A stretch of 56,632 bases of DNA from Treponema sp. (lineage in GTDB: Bacteria > Spirochaetota > Spirochaetia > Treponematales > Treponemataceae). The notes beneath the pieces are model-generated. The model did not search any database. It was not told the DNA's origin and was given only the letters and a program-made list of their open reading frames with translations. Below, piece after piece: positions 33,965 through 42,886 of the stretch. The DNA is taken from positions 1-56,632 of the forward strand of contig JAHAZA010000111.1 of the NCBI GenBank assembly GCA_018385415.1, in the 5' to 3' direction. Position numbers and translations under genes: made by a program. Numbering within the stretch: the first letter of the stretch is position 1; every line of letters begins with the position of its first letter.

Positions 33965-34100
33965 ATAATTCTCCTATGTATGATCAGATAATTCATACGT
34001 ATAAATAATTTATCCAGAATTTAAAAAGTTACTATCTTTATAATTCTAAATTATTTTAAGTATAGTCAAAAAAAATAAGGATAGCAATAAAAAATAACAT

Positions 34101-34116
34101 TTGAATACTTGTTCAA
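34101..34116. promoter_or_regulatory. Upstream operator of the ArsR-type regulator
   Basis: TTGAATACTTGTTCAA (34101-34116) has TTGAA/TTCAA ends like those of the downstream operator and ends 4 nt before the -35 box. Confidence 0.5.
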
Positions 34117-34119
34117 CTA

Positions 34120-34148
34120 TTGACAAACTTATAAACCTGGGATAAAGT
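34120..34148 (+). promoter_or_regulatory. Promoter of the metal-efflux operon
   Basis: TTGACA (34120-34125), a 17-nt spacer and TAAAGT (34143-34148). Flanked on both sides by matching inverted repeats, which suggests repression by the ArsR-type product and release by metal. Confidence 0.75.
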
Positions 34149-34154
34149 AATAGT

Positions 34155-34182
34155 AAACAGTTGAATTGTTATTCAACTGTTT
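34155..34182. promoter_or_regulatory. Main operator of the ArsR-type regulator
   Basis: A perfect 12-bp inverted repeat (34155-34166 and 34171-34182) around a TGTT centre, with the core TTGAAT-N4-ATTCAA. It covers the predicted transcription start and leader, a usual site for SmtB/ArsR repressors. Confidence 0.7.
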
Positions 34183-34197
34183 AATGAGGAGATGTCT

Positions 34198-34539
34198 TTG
34201 GAAAATAAGAAAAATAAATCTGCTGTTACTAAGCAGGTAAAAGACAAAATCCCTGATGATGAAACAATTACAGATCTTGCGGAACTGTTCAAAGTGTTCG
34301 GTGATGCAACAAGAACGAAAATTATTTCATGTCTTGAAGTAAAGGATCTGTATGTTGGAGAGCTGGCAGAAATCTTAGGTATGAGTATTTCAGCGGTCTC
34401 ACATCAGCTTCGTGTTTTAAGAAGTGCAAAGCTTGTAAAAGGAACGAAGGAAGGGAAGGAAGTAAAATATTCATTGGATGACAATCATGTTGCAATGATC
34501 ATGGAATGTGGTTTGACCCATATTCATGAAGCTGACTGA
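34198..34539 (+). CDS. ArsR/SmtB-family metal-responsive repressor
   Basis: Winged-helix repressor of about 113 residues. The typical features are LAELFKVFGDATRTKIISCLEV, then ELAEILGMSISAVSHQLRVLRSAKLV (quoted as ELAEILGMS and ISAVSHQLRVLRSAKLV), and KYSLDDNHVAMIM in the C-terminal helix, where Asp/His pairs form the alpha-5 metal site of zinc sensors. A further His-rich tail (GLTHIHEAD) is present. GAGGAG (34186-34191) abuts the ATG at 34192, so the TTG at 34198, six nt downstream, is the better start. It is first in an operon with an HMA protein and a P-type ATPase and should repress that operon. Confidence 0.88.
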   Translation: MENKKNKSAVTKQVKDKIPDDETITDLAELFKVFGDATRTKIISCLEVKDLYVGELAEILGMSISAVSHQLRVLRSAKLVKGTKEGKEVKYSLDDNHVAMIMECGLTHIHEAD

Positions 34540-34564
34540 GTAAGAATATATAAGGAGATTTAAT

Positions 34565-34783
34565 ATGAAAAAATCTTACAATATCGAAGTAGACTGTGCA
34601 AACTGCGCAAACTTAATGGAAGAAGCTGCAAAGAAAACACCAGGTGTTGTTAACTGCACTGTTAACTTTATGACACTTAAGATGAATGTTGAATTTGCAG
34701 ACGATGCAGATACAAAAAAAATCATGAAGGAAGTTCTTAAGAACTGCAAGAAAGTAGAAGACGACTGCGAAATCGAACTTTAG
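34565..34783 (+). CDS. Stand-alone heavy-metal-associated (HMA) domain protein
   Basis: A 72-residue ferredoxin-like metallochaperone fold with the C-x-x-C metal site CANC at residues 11-14, preceded by Asp. DCxxC wording is typical of the N-terminal domains of zinc/cadmium/lead ATPases rather than copper chaperones. It starts after AAGGAG and lies 35 nt before the ATPase gene, whose product lacks this domain. It probably delivers or senses metal for that pump as a separate subunit. Confidence 0.85.
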   Translation: MKKSYNIEVDCANCANLMEEAAKKTPGVVNCTVNFMTLKMNVEFADDADTKKIMKEVLKNCKKVEDDCEIEL

Positions 34784-34818
34784 ATAATTTATTTTCAGAT
34801 TAATATAAGGAATACAAT

Positions 34819-36732
34819 ATGACTAAGAAACAGAAGAAAAACTTAATTCGAATTATTATTGCCGTAGTTTTAATGGTTATACTTGAGATTACTGAAAAAC
34901 TGATTCCAGGTTTTTCTGAAGTTAAGCTTCTGACTAAGCCTCTTAACTTCTGGCTTTTCTTTATTCCTTATGTTGTTATCGGCTATGATATTCTGATTAA
35001 GGCTGGTAAAGGTGTTATTAATCTTAAACCCTTTGATGAAAACTTTTTAATGGCAATTGCAACTGTTGGCGCAATTGCCTTGGGCGAATATACAGAAGGC
35101 GTTGCGGTAATGCTGTTTTATCAGATTGGTGAGCTGTTTCAGGGGATTGCTGTTGGTAAAAGCCGTAAAAATATTTCAGCCCTTATGGATATCCGTCCGG
35201 ATTACGCAAATCTTGAAAAAGAAAACGGCGAGACTGAAACTGTTGAGCCTGACACTGTTGCCGTTGGATCTATTATTGTTGTAAGACCTGGTGAAAAAAT
35301 TCCTCTGGACGGAATTGTTACAGAAGGAACTACAACTTTGAATAACTCTGCTTTAACTGGTGAAAGTGTTCCTTGTGAAGTGTTTGCCGGTGATGAAGTT
35401 TTAAGTGGTTGTATTAATATTTCAGGCTTAATAAAAATTAAGACTACAAAAGAATTCGGGCAGTCAACAGCGTCTAAGATTCTTGAGCTTGTTGAAAATG
35501 CAAGTTCAAAAAAATCAAAATCAGAAAATTTTATTTCGAAGTTTGCACGGGTTTACACTCCTGTAGTCTGTATTGGTGCTTTGGTTCTGGCAGTTCTTCC
35601 TCCATTAATGCAGATTATTTTCATGAAATCAGGTTCTTCATGGGCTTTATGGAATCTATGGGTTTACCGTGCATTGACTTTCCTTGTTATAAGCTGTCCT
35701 TGTGCCCTTGTAATCAGTATTCCTCTTTCTTTCTTTGCAGGAATTGGTGGTGCATCATCAAGTGGCGTTCTTATTAAAGGTTCCAATTACATGGAATCTC
35801 TTTCAAAGGTTAAGTATCTTGTGTTCGATAAAACAGGCACAATGACTAAAGGTGTTTTTGAAGTTTCTGGAATTCATCACAATGAGATGGAAAACGAAAA
35901 GCTTTTGGAAATTGCAGCGATGGCCGAAAGTTATTCCACACATCCCATAAGCAAAAGTTTACAGACAGCTTATGGAAAAGAAATCGACAAGAGTCGGGTA
36001 AAAGATGTAAAAGAAATCAGTGGTCATGGAATCGGTGCAATTGTAGATGGTAAACAGGTGTTTGTCGGAAACGGAAAACTCATGTCTCAGGAAAATATCG
36101 AATACCATGACTGTCACTGTGTTGGTACAATCGTTCACGTTGCAGTTGATGGAAGGTATGCAGGACATATTGTTATTTCAGATATTGTAAAGCCTGATGC
36201 AAAGGAAGCAATCAGGCGTTTAAAGAAAATCGGTATCAAGAAAAATGTTATGCTTACAGGAGATGCAAAATCTGTTGCAGAAAAAGTTGCAGGGGAGCTT
36301 GAAATCGATGGGGTTTATTCAGATCTCCTTCCACAGGATAAGGTTTCAAAAGTTGAAGAACTTCTAAGTCAGAAAGCTTCAAATGAAATGCTTGCTTTTG
36401 TAGGGGATGGAATTAATGATGCCCCTGTTTTAACAAGAGCCGATATCGGTATTTCAATGGGAGCATTAGGAAGTGATGCGGCTATTGAAGCTAGTGATGT
36501 TGTTTTAATGGATGATAATCCGTTGAAGATTTCAAAGGCAATTAAGATTGCAAAAAAATGTATGAGAATTGTTTACCAGAACATTGGATTTTCACTTTTT
36601 GTGAAACTTGCTTGTCTTGTGCTTGGTGCCCTTGGAATAGCAAATATGTGGATTGCAATTTTTGCGGATGTAGGTGTGATGGTACTTTGTATCCTGAATA
36701 GCATTCGGGTATTGTTTGTTAAGAAACTGTAA
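34819..36732 (+). CDS. Zn/Cd/Pb-type P1B ATPase
   Basis: Inner-membrane metal-efflux pump of 637 residues. It shows the transmembrane CPC motif (Cys293-Pro-Cys295), the phosphorylation site Asp337 in DKTGT, THPIS of the nucleotide domain, MLTGDA, and GDGINDAP. The last membrane segment has FADVGV, with the Asp expected for ZntA/CadA-type metal selectivity. There is no N-terminal HMA domain; that part is encoded by the preceding gene. An unusual DCHC cluster lies in the nucleotide domain near residue 433. It is the third gene of the arsR-type operon. Specific metals are inferred from motifs. Confidence 0.92.
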   Translation: MTKKQKKNLIRIIIAVVLMVILEITEKLIPGFSEVKLLTKPLNFWLFFIPYVVIGYDILIKAGKGVINLKPFDENFLMAIATVGAIALGEYTEGVAVMLFYQIGELFQGIAVGKSRKNISALMDIRPDYANLEKENGETETVEPDTVAVGSIIVVRPGEKIPLDGIVTEGTTTLNNSALTGESVPCEVFAGDEVLSGCINISGLIKIKTTKEFGQSTASKILELVENASSKKSKSENFISKFARVYTPVVCIGALVLAVLPPLMQIIFMKSGSSWALWNLWVYRALTFLVISCPCALVISIPLSFFAGIGGASSSGVLIKGSNYMESLSKVKYLVFDKTGTMTKGVFEVSGIHHNEMENEKLLEIAAMAESYSTHPISKSLQTAYGKEIDKSRVKDVKEISGHGIGAIVDGKQVFVGNGKLMSQENIEYHDCHCVGTIVHVAVDGRYAGHIVISDIVKPDAKEAIRRLKKIGIKKNVMLTGDAKSVAEKVAGELEIDGVYSDLLPQDKVSKVEELLSQKASNEMLAFVGDGINDAPVLTRADIGISMGALGSDAAIEASDVVLMDDNPLKISKAIKIAKKCMRIVYQNIGFSLFVKLACLVLGALGIANMWIAIFADVGVMVLCILNSIRVLFVKKL

Positions 36733-36754
36733 AAATAAATATTTATATAGAAAT

Positions 36755-36790
36755 AAAGGCACTGATTGTAAGGATTAGCGCCTTTGTGTT
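36755..36790 (+). terminator. Weak terminator after the metal ATPase gene
   Basis: AAAGGC (36755-36760) pairs with GCCTTT (36780-36785), with a further CT/AG pair inside, then a broken T-rich tail. It is weaker than the other terminators in the window. Confidence 0.45.
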
Positions 36791-36838
36791 AATATTATCC
36801 TTGTATAGGTATTTTTTATCTATATCAAGGAGTTTATT

Positions 36839-39800
36839 GTGAAAGTTAAAAATGGTGTAATTTTCCTTTTGACAATCAGTCTTCTGACTGTCTTCTCAGG
36901 TTGTGGAAAAGACAAGGCAGTATCAAATGTAATGACTTTGGCCACAAGCTTCTCTGCTCAGGAAGCTGAAGCTTATCTTGCAGATTTTGATTTTGACTAC
37001 CAGAAGCAGTCTGAAAAAGATATTAAATCATCTAAAGATGAAACAATCCGTAAATTAAGCGATTATAAAATTAAATATAATGTATACCGTAATGATATAA
37101 GTTCTGCAATGGCAGCATTGATGGCTATGGCAGATCCTGAATCTGCAGCAAGCCAGAAAGAAAAGAAAAATGCAAAAGATTTAACTGTAATCAGCTGGGG
37201 ACCTCAGAATGTAATTCCTGGATATATGAGTAATCCTGAATTTTTTGTAGGTTTCTCCCAGCCTGTTAAAGAGCTGGCTGCTCTTGAAGCTCCAATGGAA
37301 ACATGTGATGTATTTACAGTAACTCCTTCTGTAAAAGGTAAATATCGCTGGACAGGAACAAGAACACTTGTATTCCTTCCTTCTGAACCACTTGTTCCAA
37401 CACAAATTTATACAATCACCGTAAATCCGGCTCTCAAAAGTCTTGATGGTGTAGTAATTTCCGGAGATACAATTTTTAAAACTGCTTCTGAAAGTGTTAA
37501 GCTCAGAAATGTTAAGCCGGGAACAACAATGGATAAAAACTACTATTATAGTTCATCCTCTGGTGTTCCTCTTGATAAAGCTGGAGATGCGATTGTAACT
37601 CTTAATATGCCTTTGTCAGCAGATGAATTTAAACAGTATATAAAAGTTTCTTACCTAGCGAAAAACAGAAGCTATTCTGTATCTGCTGTAGAAAGTTATT
37701 ATGATGAAAAAGCTAAAAGTTCAAAATACCGCACGGTAGAACGATCAGCATTCTTCTATATCCATATTGATGGATCATTTGAAGCTAATTCTATTGTGGA
37801 ATTAATAGCAAATGATGGAACAGATAATGCATCGTCAATTGAATACAATGTATTAAAACCATTCTCTCACAATTACACAGATTTTAATAACTATAACTTT
37901 ACAGTATCAATCAGATTTACTCAGCCTGTTCAGAAATCAACAGTTGCTTCGAATGTTACAATTACTTCTGAAGCTGGCGAAAACATTAAAGTTTCAGATA
38001 AGAATGTAACAGTAAATGGATCTACTGTTATTTTGAGGGAACTTCCTTTTGAATATGATAAGGATTATACTCTTTACGTTAATACAGGACTTAAAGATAT
38101 ATTCGGACAGAATTTACAGTATACTGTTGATTCAACTATTAAGGTTCCAAAGGCAGCAAGCTATTTGGAAATGCTGGATAGAGGAAATAAAATTCTTGAA
38201 GCTCAGTATCCTCATAAGTTTATTATCGAACATCAGAACTTGAACTCTGGTGCTTATGCTGTTGAAAAAGTTGATGATCCTTTAACAAGTTCTTATCGTT
38301 CAGGAAAAGAAATTACTTCAAGTAATAGAGTTGACCTTAAGACAGCTCATGATAATTTGACACATATTGATGTAATTGAACTGGATCCATACTTAAAGAA
38401 TGGTCTAGGTTTCGTAAGAGTTTCAGCAAATGCATCAATTCATAAATGGGATTACTGGGATAAAAAATATTATGATTACACATCTGATATTGATGTTTGT
38501 AATATTCAGGTAACTGACTTAGGAGTTACAGCTCGTGCAGGTTACGATAAAGTTGTAGCTCTTGTTCGTAAGCTTTCTGATGATACTCCTGTAAAGAATG
38601 CAACTGTTATTCTGTATTCAAACTCATCGTATCATGATGAAGAAATTGAGTCAGGTCTTAGAGATCCACTAGCTTCTGGAAAAACAGATGCAAATGGTTA
38701 TGTTGAATTTGATGTTCGTGATTCAAAAATTCAGCAGGTTATTGAAGCTCAGTATAACAGTCGTCTTGCCCTGTTTGTAGAAAGCGGCAATGACAAAGTA
38801 ACATACAATATCAATAATCACTCTCCATGGCGTTTTGGAATTTATTCAACATCATTTAAAAACGAATTTAATAAGAATCGTAATTTAGTATTTATGTTCA
38901 CAGACCGTGGCTTGTACCGTCCTGGTGAAACTGTAAGCTTTAAAGGTATTGCAAAACATCTTGATCGTCATGGTCTTTCTTCTATGTCAGGTAATTACAC
39001 AGTAAAACTTGAAAAACATACATGGGAAGAAGATGAAACATACGGAACTTTATCAACAACTCTTTCATCTGCCGGAGGTTTTTCTGGTTCATTTATAATT
39101 CCTAAAGATGTAAAACCTGGAACTTTGACAATTGGTCTTTATAATGGATCAAAAAGAATTGCTTACGAAGATCTTACAGTTGCGTTCTTTGAAAAGGTTA
39201 AGTTCCAGGCTAGTGCATCGGTTCCTGATGTAACATATTATCTTGGTGATTCAATTACTGCTGAACTTTCTGCATCATATCTTGCAGGTGGTTCTTTAAC
39301 AGGAGCAAGCTATGATGCATACTGGTATAAGCAGGCAACTTCATATGTACCTCCAGTTCCTGAAGCAGCTAATTATGTTTTTGGTCCTGAATATTCCAAC
39401 TATTCTTCAACTTACATTTCTGAAGCAAAAGGAAGTGTAAATGATGGCGGTCCAACAAGAATTAGCTGTAATACTGCACCTGATGTTATAGGACAGGCTT
39501 ATGTTTATTCAGCAGAAATTGGTGTAACTGATATTTCTAATCAGCGTATATTTACTGGTGCTGCAAAGGTTGTTCATCCAGGTTTGTTCTATATTGGTGC
39601 TATTAAACGTATTGGTGCTGGATTCCCTAAGACAAAAGAAAAAGTTGAAATCCCTTTTGTACTTATGAAACCAGATGGATCTTATGCTTCAGCTGAACTT
39701 GTTAATGGAAAAATTGATTATACAATTACTCGTTCTTACTGGACATATCTTAATGAAGATTCAGTTGATGGAATGTATTCTCGCTGGGAAGAAGTAACTG

Positions 39801-42800
39801 AAACAGTTGAAACCGGTAAAGTAAATGCTGCAAGTAAAGGTTCAATAACATTTACTCCACAGAAAGCCGGGCGTTACAAACTTTCAATTACAGCGGTTGA
39901 TAAAAAATCAAACAACATTAAAACAGATAAGAGTTTCTATGTAACTGGTAGCGATTACTGGTGGTATGATTCTGATAATGCTTCTGCATTGCGGTTGACT
40001 CCAGACAGAAACTTCTATAAAGCTGGTGACACTGCAAAACTTTTGCTTGAATCTCCGCTTACATCTGGTGATTATCTTGTAACAGTAGAAAGAGATACTA
40101 TTATTTCATCTGAAGTAATGCACATTGACAGTCCATGTACTCAGATTGAGATTCCTGTTAAGGAAGAATATCTTCCTGTTGTATATGTATCTATCTGTTC
40201 ATATTCAAAACGTGAAGGTGAGCCAACACATAAATACGGTGAACCAGATTTAGGTAAGCCAAAAGGATATTATGGTGTAACAGAAATCTTTGTAGATAAA
40301 GAACAGGCAAGCTTCAAGGTAGATGTAACATCTGCTAAAGATACATACCGTCCTGGAGAAGAAGTTACATTTGATATTCTTGCAACTAAGGATGGTAAGC
40401 CTGTTCCGAATGCAGAATTGACAGTAATGGTAGTAGATCGTGCAGTAATCGATTTGATTAATTACCATGTTTCTGATCCTCTTTCATTCTTCTATAACAG
40501 CAGTAACTATCCTCTTGCTGTTGTAGGTGGTGACTCACGATCATATCTTATGGATCCTGTTACATATAAGGTCAAATCACTTCAGGGTGGTGATGCAGAA
40601 AATGATGCAGGTAGTGATGAAAAACAAGAAAGAAAAGACTTTAGACCAACTGCACTGTTTGAACCAGAAATTATTACAGATGAAAATGGTAAAGCAAAGG
40701 TAACATTTAAACTTCCTGATTCTCTTACAACATACCGTGTTACTGCATTTGGTGTTGCAGAAAACCTCTTCTCACTTCAGGAATCTGAAGTTAAGGTTCA
40801 GAATCCTATTAACGTACAGGCAGTTCAGCCACGCAGACTCCGTGTTCGTGATACTGCAGAAGCCGGTGTAATTGTTACAAACCTTGATAATAAAAATCAG
40901 AAAGTAACAGTTTCTGTTTCAGTACGTGGACCACAGTCAAATTATGATAAAGATACAGAAAAAGGTCTTATTACAACTGCAGGTTCGGCATTCATTGATG
41001 ATAAAACATCAAAGACAATTACAGTTCCTGCAGGTAAAACAATGCCTGTTTACTTTAATGTTGGTGCAGAAGCTGCTGGTAATATAGAGCTTGTATTTGA
41101 TGTTAAATCAGATGTTCTTAAAGAAAAACTTATTTCAATGATAGAAATTGAAAAGCCATACACTTATGAAACGGTTGCTGTAACTGGTATGGTGGAATCG
41201 TCTTCTCCTGATAAAAAGGAAAAAGTAAGTGAAACTGAAAAAGTAATCATTCCTTCATGGTGTGAAGATGGAATGGGTGAAATTGAAATTACTCTTGATC
41301 CAACTCAGATCGGATTGATGGGTTCATCTGTAAGATATGTATTTGATTATCCATATGGTTGTCTTGAACAGCAGTCTTCAAAAATGTGGCCGTTGATTAC
41401 TTTTGGAGATTATATTGATACATTTGGTCTTAAGAGTAAGGTTGATGATCCAAGAAAGGTTGTTACAAGCTGGTTTGCAACAGTTAAGAAGGAACAGCAT
41501 GGAAACGGTGCGTTCCCTTATTGGCCTGGATCAACATATGACAACTATTATGTTTCTTTGAGATTCCTTCATATGTATAAGCTTGCAATCGATCGTGGTT
41601 ATACACCAAAAGAAATTGGATATAACGAAGAAGATCTTCGCAGATATATCAAGTATGAGCTTTCAAAAATGAAAGAACTTAATAACTCGTATGTAGCATA
41701 TGCTTGTTATGTATTAAGCCTCTATGATGATAAAGCAGCTGAAACTTATCTTGATAGTCTGTATAAATACTGTAATGATTCAAAAGCAACTGTAAATCTT
41801 TCTACAGCAGCTTATACTGCACTTGCATATCAGAATATGGCAGACAATGATAAAACAGCCAAGAAACGTGCAAAAGATCTTGGAGATAAAATCAGATCTT
41901 CAATCAAGCAGACAGGTCGTTCAGTTTCTCTTGATGCATTCCAGAATAACTATGGATATATTTATGGAATGTATTATAACGAATCTGAAACTCTTGCAAC
42001 TCTGATGCAGCTTTATGTAATGCAGAAGCCAAATGATGAACTGGTAAATAAACTTCTCTTCACACTCCTTGCAAAACAGAAATCAGGTTACTGGCAGAGT
42101 ACAGCAACTACAGCAAGAGTATTTGAAGCAATTTATGTTTTGATTAAAGAAAGAAAACTTGAAGGTCTTAATTTTGTTTCCACAGCTGTAATTGATGGTA
42201 AAACAAAACTTGCAGAAGGAAACTTTAAAGGTTTAGGTTCAAAACCAGTAACTCAAGTATACTCATTCAAGAGTGCTGAACTTAAAAATATTAAACGTAA
42301 TACTCCTGCATCAATTGAATTTACAAAAGATGGTAAAGGTACTCTTTACTATACAGCCTTGATGCGCTATGCAATTCCAGAAGAATTGTGTGCTGCCAGA
42401 GATGAAGGCTTTGAAGTTAACCTTAAGATTACTGATGAAGATGGAAATGAAATAACAACTGTAAGTCCTGAATCTAAAGTAATTATTCTTGAAGCTGGAA
42501 AATCATATAAGTTTACTACAACTTATACAACAACTCAGAATAGGAACTATGTTGCATTCAGGGTTCCTGTTCCATCTGGAGCAGAAATTGTTGATTCAAG
42601 TTTGAGTACAGGTGCAAGTAAAAATACAACTGGTGATACTGCTCAGAGTCGTGGTGGTTACTATGATTATTACGATGACTGGTATTGTGATGATAAATAC
42701 GAATACTTCTATGATAATGAAGCTCAGTATTTCGATAATTATATGTGGGCTGGAACTTCAAGTCAGACAATAACAGTTCGTGCTGCACGTAAGGGTGTTT

Positions 42801-42886
42801 ATCCAACTCCTTCAGTACAGGCAGAATGTATGTATGAACCAGAAGTGTTTGGTCGTGCAGACGGTTATCTGTTTATTATTAAATAA
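36839..42886 (+). CDS. Bacterial alpha-2-macroglobulin lipoprotein
   Basis: A periplasmic protease trap of 2015 residues. It begins with GTG after AAGGAG and has a lipobox (FSGC, Cys22). Macroglobulin-like beta domains fill the first half. The A2M-domain signature lies around residues 1270-1310 (FEPEIITDENGKAKVTFKLPD split as FEPEIITDENG and KAKVTFKLPD). The intramolecular thioester motif is intact (YPYGCLEQ, Cys1508 to Gln1511), followed by the alpha-helical TED domain and a C-terminal receptor-like domain with a Tyr/Asp-rich insert near residue 1945. Its stop overlaps the start of pbpC, the known yfhM-pbpC pairing, consistent with guarding the periplasm when the wall is breached. Confidence 0.93.
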   Translation: MKVKNGVIFLLTISLLTVFSGCGKDKAVSNVMTLATSFSAQEAEAYLADFDFDYQKQSEKDIKSSKDETIRKLSDYKIKYNVYRNDISSAMAALMAMADPESAASQKEKKNAKDLTVISWGPQNVIPGYMSNPEFFVGFSQPVKELAALEAPMETCDVFTVTPSVKGKYRWTGTRTLVFLPSEPLVPTQIYTITVNPALKSLDGVVISGDTIFKTASESVKLRNVKPGTTMDKNYYYSSSSGVPLDKAGDAIVTLNMPLSADEFKQYIKVSYLAKNRSYSVSAVESYYDEKAKSSKYRTVERSAFFYIHIDGSFEANSIVELIANDGTDNASSIEYNVLKPFSHNYTDFNNYNFTVSIRFTQPVQKSTVASNVTITSEAGENIKVSDKNVTVNGSTVILRELPFEYDKDYTLYVNTGLKDIFGQNLQYTVDSTIKVPKAASYLEMLDRGNKILEAQYPHKFIIEHQNLNSGAYAVEKVDDPLTSSYRSGKEITSSNRVDLKTAHDNLTHIDVIELDPYLKNGLGFVRVSANASIHKWDYWDKKYYDYTSDIDVCNIQVTDLGVTARAGYDKVVALVRKLSDDTPVKNATVILYSNSSYHDEEIESGLRDPLASGKTDANGYVEFDVRDSKIQQVIEAQYNSRLALFVESGNDKVTYNINNHSPWRFGIYSTSFKNEFNKNRNLVFMFTDRGLYRPGETVSFKGIAKHLDRHGLSSMSGNYTVKLEKHTWEEDETYGTLSTTLSSAGGFSGSFIIPKDVKPGTLTIGLYNGSKRIAYEDLTVAFFEKVKFQASASVPDVTYYLGDSITAELSASYLAGGSLTGASYDAYWYKQATSYVPPVPEAANYVFGPEYSNYSSTYISEAKGSVNDGGPTRISCNTAPDVIGQAYVYSAEIGVTDISNQRIFTGAAKVVHPGLFYIGAIKRIGAGFPKTKEKVEIPFVLMKPDGSYASAELVNGKIDYTITRSYWTYLNEDSVDGMYSRWEEVTETVETGKVNAASKGSITFTPQKAGRYKLSITAVDKKSNNIKTDKSFYVTGSDYWWYDSDNASALRLTPDRNFYKAGDTAKLLLESPLTSGDYLVTVERDTIISSEVMHIDSPCTQIEIPVKEEYLPVVYVSICSYSKREGEPTHKYGEPDLGKPKGYYGVTEIFVDKEQASFKVDVTSAKDTYRPGEEVTFDILATKDGKPVPNAELTVMVVDRAVIDLINYHVSDPLSFFYNSSNYPLAVVGGDSRSYLMDPVTYKVKSLQGGDAENDAGSDEKQERKDFRPTALFEPEIITDENGKAKVTFKLPDSLTTYRVTAFGVAENLFSLQESEVKVQNPINVQAVQPRRLRVRDTAEAGVIVTNLDNKNQKVTVSVSVRGPQSNYDKDTEKGLITTAGSAFIDDKTSKTITVPAGKTMPVYFNVGAEAAGNIELVFDVKSDVLKEKLISMIEIEKPYTYETVAVTGMVESSSPDKKEKVSETEKVIIPSWCEDGMGEIEITLDPTQIGLMGSSVRYVFDYPYGCLEQQSSKMWPLITFGDYIDTFGLKSKVDDPRKVVTSWFATVKKEQHGNGAFPYWPGSTYDNYYVSLRFLHMYKLAIDRGYTPKEIGYNEEDLRRYIKYELSKMKELNNSYVAYACYVLSLYDDKAAETYLDSLYKYCNDSKATVNLSTAAYTALAYQNMADNDKTAKKRAKDLGDKIRSSIKQTGRSVSLDAFQNNYGYIYGMYYNESETLATLMQLYVMQKPNDELVNKLLFTLLAKQKSGYWQSTATTARVFEAIYVLIKERKLEGLNFVSTAVIDGKTKLAEGNFKGLGSKPVTQVYSFKSAELKNIKRNTPASIEFTKDGKGTLYYTALMRYAIPEELCAARDEGFEVNLKITDEDGNEITTVSPESKVIILEAGKSYKFTTTYTTTQNRNYVAFRVPVPSGAEIVDSSLSTGASKNTTGDTAQSRGGYYDYYDDWYCDDKYEYFYDNEAQYFDNYMWAGTSSQTITVRAARKGVYPTPSVQAECMYEPEVFGRADGYLFIIK

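Noticed and set aside
34192..34197. ATG at 34192 as start of the ArsR-type gene
   Set aside because: GAGGAG directly abuts this ATG with no spacing; the TTG at 34198 is six nt away.
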